Source: Bolinopsis microptera
Lineage: Eukaryota; Ctenophora; Tentaculata; Lobata; Bolinopsidae
DNA length: 64,000 bases
Reading direction: 5' to 3'
Assembly: GCF_026151205.1 (NCBI RefSeq)
Contig: NC_087083.1
Coordinates: forward strand, 11,096,944 to 11,160,943
Shown here: piece by piece, positions 56,478 to 64,000 of the stretch
Position numbering within the stretch: the stretch's first letter is position 1
How the letters are laid out: each line of letters opens with the position of its first letter
Notes under the pieces: model-generated
What the model saw: only the letters and a program-made list of their open reading frames with translations
Told to the model about the DNA's origin: nothing
Databases searched by the model: none
Made by a program: the position numbers and the translations under genes

Positions 56478-58508
56478 TTTAGTCACGAAGGAGTATGGAA
56501 GGAGTTCTGAATGTGTGCTCCTTTCATATAAACAGTAGGAAATGGTTAACTTTAGTCGAGGTCTCAGGTCTCAACAATGTCGGGAAGTTCCTGCAGGAAT
56601 TTGCGCAATGCGCTGAAGCGCAAGATTCACTGCGCAAAAAGCGAGGGTCGTAGAAACATGAGACATTGACTAAAGTTAACCATTTCATACCATTGCTCTA
56701 AGAGTATATCACTTTCAGAGTCCTGAACACACTCCTATATCTCTTAATCGTCAAATATACGAATTTTACATGTTAAAATATATCATCTTTTACTGATATT
56801 AATTTATTTTAACACTGTTAGTTTTAAAAAGAACATAATACTTCACACCAAACTAACACAATATGAGAATATAAAAAAGGAAGGTTTTCCTTAGATTAAA
56901 AATTCTTAAAAATTCTTTAAATCGTCAATTTAGTCACGAAGGAGTATGGAAGGAGTTCTGAATGTGTGCTCCTTTCATATAAACAGTAGGAAATGGTTAA
57001 CTTTAGTCGAGGTCTCAGGTCTCAACAATGTCGGGAAGTTCCTGCAGGAATTTGCGCATTTCGCTGCAGCGCAAGATTCACTGCACCAAAAGCGAATGTC
57101 GTAGAGACATGAGACGTTGACTAAAGTTAACTATTTCGTACGATTGCTATAAGACTATGCCACTTTCAGAGTCCTAAACATATTCCTATATCTCTTAATC
57201 GTCGATTATATGAATTTTACATGTTAAAGTATATCATCTTTTACTGATATCAATTCAGTTTAACACTGTTAGTTTTTTTAAAGAAAATTATACTTCACAT
57301 CAAACTAACACACAATATGAGAATATAAAAAGGAAGGTTTTCTTGGAGACTAACGACCTGGACCGAGCATCAAAATAGTGCACATTGCTTCTGTCATTGT
57401 CAAGACTCAAGAATAGTTGCGGGATTATGCTGGATGACAGATATGATAAGTGGTAACATTCTACAGAAGAGTGTTAGCTTACTAAGGAATTTCCCTCTTA
57501 GCGAATCCTACAAGAAGTTTACTAAGTTCCTCCTAGTCCTTAGCAATATCTTGTTTCAGAGGGACTGAGTCATTCAAAAAGATGAGGCCAAAGAAGAGAT
57601 TCATCTGTTCTGTTCATAGCCGATAGTTGTGAAGAAGGCATTTGTACTCTGTAATTTCTAAGCTAATTTTTTTCGATATTTATAGCTATTTACTGACCTT
57701 GTCTTGACGTATTAGCAAGAGATCACTGGACCTCGTTAGTTGTTAGTCATGTTATGTTGATCCAGTTAGTGACGAGCTATGAAGTAATCATTCGACCTCA
57801 TTTAATACTGATCCTATCAATGACGAGCTATGAAGTAATCAATGGATCTCGCTCGTCAATGCTCATCCTGTCCGGACTGTCAGTGACGAGTTATGAAGAA
57901 ATAAATAAAGACCTTGTTCAAAGAAGATATTTCTCTGGTAACCAAACCCCTTCTGGCCTGCTTCTGAACATAATTTGAAGATTCGAAAACCTAGTCTACC
58001 TAAATTGGAACTTGCTGACTGCATTGGAGAATGGAGAACAATCGAGAAATGATAATCAGTGCCAGGATATAATCAAAGTTGAATTTGGAATCTAAGGAAA
58101 ACCTTCCTTTTTTATATTCTCATATTGTGTTAGTTTGGTGTGAAGTATTATGTTCTTTTTAAAACTAACAGTGTTAAACTAAATTAATATCAGTAAAAGA
58201 TGATATATTTTAGCAGGTAAAATTCGTATATTTGACGATTAAGAGATATAGGAGTGTGTTCAGGACTCTGAAAGTGATATACTCTTAGAGCAATGGTATG
58301 AAATGGTTAACTTTAGTCAATGTCTCATGTTTCTACGACCCTCGCTTTTTGCGCAGTGAATCTTGCGCTTCAGCGCATTGCGCAAATTCCTGCAGGAACT
58401 TCCCGACACTGTAGAGACCTGAGACCTCGACTAAAGTTAACCATTTCCTACTTTTTATTTTAGAGGAGCACACATTCAGAACTCCTTCCATACTCCTTCG
58501 TGACTAAA
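56478..58508. mobile_element. Long inverted-repeat element inserted in a LINE
   Basis: It begins TTTAGTCACGAAGGAGTATG and ends with the reverse complement (CATACTCCTTCGTGACTAAA). The left arm of about 420 bp is present twice in tandem (period 451 bp; second copy from 56929). The right arm is about 58090-58508. Each arm contains a nested dyad of about 150 bp (GGTTAACTTTAGTC...GACTAAAGTTAACC). The interior 57350-58080 has a GTGACGAGYTATGAAG tandem but no transposase. Its right end abuts LINE reverse transcriptase sequence. Confidence 0.65.
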
Positions 58509-59320
58509 CAGAAGCTGCTTGACCCAAATGCTCGATCACTTTGACGACATCTTTGAAGGGTTTACTCAGGGGAAAGACACAGACTCCATATACCTCGACT
58601 TCGCCAAGGCTTTTGACAAAGTTGACTTGGACCTTCTCTTGTTAAAGCTAAAGAGATACGGATTTCACGGCAAACTTTTAAGCTGGATCCAGTCATTTCT
58701 CTCTGACCGTGAACAGGTTGTTGTCCTAAACGGTGTTCATTCGGACAGTACCAGAGTTCTAAGTGGTGTCCCTGTTAAGGTGACTGTGATCCAGCTTTTG
58801 GAGGGGGTCCAGCGAACATTAACCAATCGTTTATACGGTCTGGAAATTATGAACTACTGGGTGGGAGAGGCTTTCATATCTAAAGCTGATGTCACTGCAG
58901 CGCAGAAGGGAACGGTACACCATTCTGATGATGTGGAAGATCCTTCACAATGTTGTCCCCAATTGCAGCAATATTAGGTTCACAAAAACATCCAGACATT
59001 ACCCGAGCAATCATCCCTTCCCTGTCTAGGTTGAGTTCCTCGAGCAACCAGACACGCTATGACAGCTCATTTGCTGTAAGAGGACCAAAACTATGGAACA
59101 AAGTGCCTGATAGTATTAAAACTGAAGCTACTTTTGAGTCGTTTAAAGTTAGTTTGTCCAAGTTTATTGCTTTGATACCGGAAAACCCTCCGACTTCCGG
59201 TTATAGCTGCAGCTGGTCTAATTCCCTGGTAGACTACTCGCCATCGAGGTGGTCAGAAATCTGATGACCCTTCCTCACTTCCTGCTACGAGGATAAACAC
59301 AACCAATTACCAAAGTAAGT
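58509..59320 (+). pseudogene. CR1/L2-like LINE reverse transcriptase fragment
   Basis: Plus-strand pieces of a non-LTR reverse transcriptase: SCLTQMLDHFDDIF, then IYLDFAKAFDKVD (RT motif A region), KLLSWIQSFLSDREQVVV, and LSGVP where the sequence jumps. The catalytic FADD region is deleted. It continues, with frame changes, as the family's C-terminal part (ERLSYLKLMSLQRRRERYT, YDSSFAVRGPKLWNKVPDSI, TFESFKVSLSKFI) to a stop at 59264. The tail AAGTAAGTAAG near 59314 is typical of CR1/L2 3' ends. The 5' part is cut off by the inverted-repeat element. Dead copy. Confidence 0.85.
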
Positions 59321-59479
59321 AAGATGGGCAAACTGGTCTTAAGTATACATTGTTACACTAAATTGCAGATGCAAAGTTATTGAAAACACGAACTACAAGA
59401 GACATATCCTTCAACTGCCAGCTGAAGCTATAAGTAACAGGTTAACAAAACCACGTATAAAAGACGTGGCAAGTAAGGC

Positions 59480-59873
59480 CAATGATACTAGCGATTATAG
59501 ATCTAAGCAACTCACATAGACCATGGCCCATGATACTAGCGATTATAGATCTAAGCAACTCACATAGACCATGGCCCATGATACTAGCGATTATAAATCT
59601 AAGCAATTCACGTAGACCATGGCCCATGATACTAGCGATGATAGATCTAAGCAACTCACATAGACCATGGCCCATGATACTAGCGATTATAGATCTAAGC
59701 AACTCACATAGACCATGGCCCATGATACTAGCGATTATAGATCTAAGCAACTCACATAGACTATGGCCCATGATACTAGCGATTATAGATCTAAGCAACT
59801 CACATAGACCATGGCCCATGATACTAGCGATGATAGATCTAAGCAACTCACATAGACCATGGCCCATGGTCCG
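59480..59873. repeat. 48-bp minisatellite, eight copies
   Basis: Unit GATTATAGATCTAAGCAACT then CACATAGACCATGGCCCATG then ATACTAGC, with AGATG and TTCACG variants. It is followed by a run of about 20 C at 59890-59909. Both strands are open because the unit is a multiple of 3. Confidence 0.95.
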
Positions 59874-59909
59874 ACCCTCTTACGAATGCCCCCCCCCCCC
59901 CCCCCCCCC

Positions 59910-60782
59910 TACAATACATGCCGGCTTATAACATGCGTTTATTCTATATATTAATATATACCATATAATATGCCATTATGCAAACAGCTTGACCGCTGTA
60001 GTAAGCGATTAATATGCAATTGACGTTTCCGTTTCCTTTATTCCTGCTATTGTCTGGTATTACCATATGCGATTATGCATGTATGATGCCCGGGTATATG
60101 GGCTATTTAATCAATTTATTCCTTAACTAGATGAAACAGACAGGTCCTTGGCTAGAAATAGCACGGAAATCAAAGCCATGTGCAAATAGGTAGTTGTTCA
60201 TTGAATGATGCCTTTAAATGGTCATTAGACTTGCTAAAATTGACTGAAAGTTCGTTTTTATCATTTAAAGTCATTCCGACGAAATTATTTGATAAGTGCA
60301 ACTACACCCATTTGAATATCATTTACAAGTTAATAATGGATCGACAAACGAAGATGAGCACAAATAGGTTACTGTAGACCTTTAGTTGGCTAAAAGAAAT
60401 GAACAGCACAATGAATTGGTACAATGCACAGGAGGAGCAAAGTGCAAAGAAACTGCCAAAAACTGCTACTAACTGCTACCAATTACTGGGCCGCGCTCAG
60501 CCTGTCATTCCGCCGAATCTCTATTCGGCAGAATAGAGATGTTAATGAACATGAGAGCCTGAGGTCCCCAGGTAAGCTACTAACTGCTACAAACTGGTAC
60601 TACCTGCCACAAACTGCTACTAACTGCTGCAATCGCGCCCACGCATTCGCGCGCCATTAGTAGCAGAAAGTAGCAGTTAGTAGCAGTTAGTAGATGGAAA
60701 GAAAACTAGCACTTCATTCATTGTATCCTCTATATACATTATACGTTTTGTTATTCGAATATAATTTCAGAAAGAGGAGGAA
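59910..60782. other. No supported gene
   Basis: A degenerate CTACTAACTGCTAC tandem lies at about 60463-60480 and 60574-60691, including a short inverted part (GTAGCAGTTAGTAGC). Open frames at 60180-60377 and 60424-60660 show no domain. Confidence 0.35.
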
Positions 60783-62222
60783 GTGACTTCACCAAAAAGC
60801 TTAAGGCTTTTCATTTTTCAAAATTTGCTCATGAAATTTTTAGACATTTTTATGAAATGAAATTGCCGTAGAACTAGGTAGTGCGCCATCGACAGTGAGC
60901 CGCGCGTGCCGACTGTAGGATGGTTTTTTAGCGCTAATTTCGGCCAGCACAATTTTCTTCAAACAAATAGATATTAAGTATCCTTCCCGACCTCCGATTG
61001 CAACAAAAATTGGTAAGCTTACTTATAGACTTACAAGGAAAGTGTCCGAAAAGTTTAAAGCATATCCAACCATCAGACATTATGTTACAGCTAAAAGCAG
61101 CGTATTTTGCCCCATTTTGATCACTATATCAACTTCGATATCCACCAAATTTTTCGGACAGTTGTAAAAGCCCTATTGGAAGGTCGTCGCCAATTTTCAG
61201 AATGATCTTATTCAAGGAACTGAAGATATATCCAAATAATACGACAAAAATCAACGAATTTGGTCAAATTTGGTCAAATTACGCGACTTTTACAGCTAAT
61301 TTTGCTCCAAAAGCCGCGCACCATCAAATATGGCACCTAGGCGAAACTCACTGATCTTTCCAAAAAGGTATGACAAATTTGGTATTGTGAAAATTCTCAC
61401 AGTCTCTAGAAAACAATGGTACAAAAATTTTTTAAATCCGAGCAAGTTTATTTTTATGGTGCACCCCCTAGTAGAACTTAACTTGTATCTTTAATTCAAG
61501 AAATTGTAAGCAAAAGTAAACTATACTCATGTTTTATACACATCAGTACACTACGCGTGCCACGTACTAATTGGGCCTAATACATAATACTATACATTAC
61601 ATAGTATACATTAAAAAACACTCGCGCCGCGCATTCATTGACCACAGGCTAGCTACACACCATATCTCCGCAAGCAATCGTCACGCGGTGCGCGCGGCAA
61701 GTTGACTTGTTAACTAACGGAAGGAATGAAGAAATGACAACATATTTAAACCTACCTACCTCGTTCTCCAAAATCAACTTTTTCTTCAAAAACGACCATT
61801 TGTAACCTTTGACTATTTCTTTTTTTACATAAGGGTTAAATGGAAAAAATCCAACATAGTATACATTAAAATAAAATTGCGCCGCGCATTCATTGACCAC
61901 ATGCTAGCAGTAGCTATACATCATATCTCTGCAAACAATTTACCCTTGCCCGCTGCGCGCGGCTAGTTGTCATGCTAACGGACGAAAGGAAGTAATGAAA
62001 TAAAGACTGAAAACATATTTAAACCCACCCACCTCGTTTTCCAAAATCCCTCTTTTTTCTGCAAAAACGACCATTTGTAACCTTTCACATATTTTCTTTT
62101 TACAACAGGGTGTGAATCCGAGCCAAATGATAAAATCCTGAAACAATTCCAAAGCTATTTTGAACATTTCATGGGAAAATTTTGAAAATTAAAAAAGCCT
62201 TAGGCTTTTTTGGTGAAGTCAA
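60783..62222 (+). mobile_element. TIR DNA transposon relative, copy B
   Basis: The left end GACTTCACCAAAAAGCTTAA and the right end (ending TTTTTTGGTGAAGTC) are imperfect inverted repeats of about 50 bp. The interior matches, inverted, the blocks at 8750-9338, 10812-11197 and 12490-12690. An internal segment (GCGCCGCGCATTCATTGACC...ACCTCGTTYTCCAAAATC) is present twice (61620-61790 and 61869-62050). No transposase frame remains. Confidence 0.65.
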
Positions 62223-62801
62223 TTTCGCGAAAATCGCGAGCTGAGATATGGGCAGTTTTTATTTTATTTTTAGTGGTCTTTTGGCCTTAGAATGTATAAT
62301 AGTTTAAGCTCATTTTTCATATAAAGTTGGTTTCTTTCAAAAATATTGATATTCGATTAATTTATGGGCCAAAATCTATCAAATTTGGTGCATATGCCCA
62401 TACGTTACATGGGCATATGGCTTTTGGCTCATAATAATTTTTGTCCAATCTGGATGAAAATGTATATACGAGTTCAGGGGACCACTGAAATTTTGAAAAT
62501 TAAAAAAGCCTTAGGCTTTTTTGGTGAAGTCAATTTCGCGAAAATCGCGAGCTGAGATATGGGCAGTTTTTATTTTATTTTTAGTGGTCTTTTGGCCTTA
62601 GAATGTATAATAGTTTAAGCTCAATTTTCATATAAAGTTGGTTTCTTTCAAAAATATTGATATTCGATTAATTTATGGGCCAAAATCTATCAAATTTGGT
62701 GCATATGCCCATACGTTACATGGGCATATGGCTTTTGGCTCATAATAATTTTTGTCCAATCTGGATGAAAATGTATATACGAGTTCAGGGGACCACTGAA
62801 A
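62180..62801. repeat. 311-bp tandem duplication
   Basis: Two nearly identical copies (about 62180-62490 and 62491-62801). The first begins inside the right TIR of copy B, so the duplication carries part of the TIR with it. Each copy includes an inverted GCCCATACGTTACATGGGC dyad. Confidence 0.9.
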
Positions 62802-63930
62802 TGCGGGTTTTGGGCATGTAAACTGTAAAGGTGATTTGGTCTAATTGGGCCTAATCAGGCCCAAATATGGGCGAGGTTGTGCAGCGGGCACCGGTGGGTG
62901 GATGGGGTCCGGGACCCTTTAAAAGTTTGGTCACGCGGGTCCTAGTTTGTTAGTCAACTGCATGCTATGTGCATGTCAGAATCAAGTTTCACACAAATTT
63001 CAGGATGGACCCCTCCTTTAATTATTAATAAACGAAGAAAAGGAGAGCTGACAATAACGGTCCGCAGTTGGATGTATTGACTTATTAACCGTTATGCAAT
63101 GGAACTAACGGAACAACATTTTTTAAGTATATAGTGCTATTTAGCGCTAAACATTTTAGTAAAATGTTATATTTATTGATTGGTGATAAATAATAAAATT
63201 TTCTTTTATCGAATGTTCTCAATTTTATCATAATTCTTAAGAATTCAGTTTGCTCTCTATAATATTAATAGTATAATGCTTTGACTTGAATAAAAAATTT
63301 GTCATTTCTGACTGGACTGGTTTATCAATCAGCTGACTATTCCGGTCCACAACTGCAAAAATGTAACAATTTCAAAAATCAAGCTCAAAAACCGATAAAA
63401 TAATTAGTCCGTTTACTAATTTATAGTAACTTGATCCCACATTAAGTTTCACTTGATAAGTTTACATAATATATATATACTGATCCCGCTTTACTTTTTA
63501 ACTGAATACTGAAACCTTTTATTATAAACATATTATATGAACTGGCTAATACATCCAACGAGTAATGACCTTATTAATAAATTAAATCTTTGATTGTTCG
63601 TTTGGGGACCGGTTTTTGATATACCGCGCGGCCAATGTTTACAAAATCTGATGATACCTAACAATATGATTTTATTAAATATAAATGAAAATTGAAAACT
63701 ATGGTGTAACCTTTATCATTTATTATTAAAAACCAAAAACTTTAAAATTAAAACTTGCATATTATGATTTATTAAAACACAGTAAAAATGAGTAAAAATG
63801 ATAATAAACACGGAGTAAGCGTAAAGGGTAATGTTCGAAATACCATGCTCCTTTTTTCTTGTGAAGTTGAGCATGAGTAGGGAGCATTGCAGCTCTCGAG
63901 CCTCGACAGACATAGTGAAACAAAGGAAAA
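62802..63930. other. No gene recognised
   Basis: AT-rich with one GC-richer patch near 62880-62940. No coding-like frame. Confidence 0.3.
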
Positions 63931-63992
63931 TTACTGGTGAAAACTGAATGAAATAATCAATTAGAATTATTTAATTCAGTTTTCACCGGTAA
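63931..63992. repeat. Inverted repeat, 27-bp arms
   Basis: Left arm TTACTGGTGAAAACTGAATG... (63931-63957) and right arm 63966-63992 are inverted copies with two mismatches and an 8-base loop. It may be a MITE remnant or the start of an element leaving the window. Confidence 0.75.
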
Positions 63993-64000
63993 TTTGAGAA

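Noticed and set aside
59442-59931. Open frames on both strands over the 48-bp array
   Set aside because: A unit that is a multiple of three and lacks stops gives frames on both strands; no other evidence of coding.

Overview
The window is AT-rich nuclear DNA from an animal, probably an invertebrate. It has short exons with GT-AG splice sites separated by large introns, degraded LINE, mariner-type and Helitron-like elements, and very many minisatellites. I cannot name the species. No rRNA, tRNA, bacterial operon or CRISPR array was seen.

The main content is one minus-strand gene spread over about 44 kb (10335-54349). It encodes a calmodulin-like protein with four EF-hands. Four constant exons (19717-19814, 19378-19449, 18761-18819, 18376-18484) carry EF-hands I to III. 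On the 5' side lies a row of about 13 candidate first coding exons between 20962 and 54349. Each starts with its own ATG and ends in a GT donor in phase 1, the phase needed to join the constant exon at 19814. Several are clearly related (MPVFIKF, MPVFVRL, MVFIRLK, MPFIRIR, MPFIRVR; another pair begins MPFF). On the 3' side are three alternative terminal exons (16311-16478, 15531-15713, 10335-10457), each supplying a different fourth EF-hand, C-terminal tail and stop. The layout resembles variable-first-exon genes such as UGT1A or clustered protocadherins, here combined with variable last exons, and could give more than 36 isoforms. It is inferred from reading frames and splice sites only; no transcript was available.

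Layout: 1-700, first coding exon of a separate membrane protein (minus strand, leaving the window). 1130-3740, 5' half of a LINE with an endonuclease domain, preceded by GC-rich hairpins and ended by a fold-back element. 4094-6660, minisatellite and a Helitron-like element with a long (CA)n. 8750-14140, nested DNA transposons, one of which surrounds terminal exon 10335-10457. 15531-21052, terminal and constant exons of the EF-hand gene. 21053-54349, variable first exons mixed with minisatellites, including a pure 2.7-kb array of an 8-bp unit and a 1.5-kb array of a 51-bp unit. 55597-64000, mobile elements: a Helitron-like copy, a long inverted-repeat element beside a LINE reverse transcriptase fragment, a 48-bp minisatellite, and a TIR element that is the inverted relative of the one at 8750-12690.

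Many minisatellites lie beside or inside the variable exons. In two first exons the repeated unit contains the splice donor itself.
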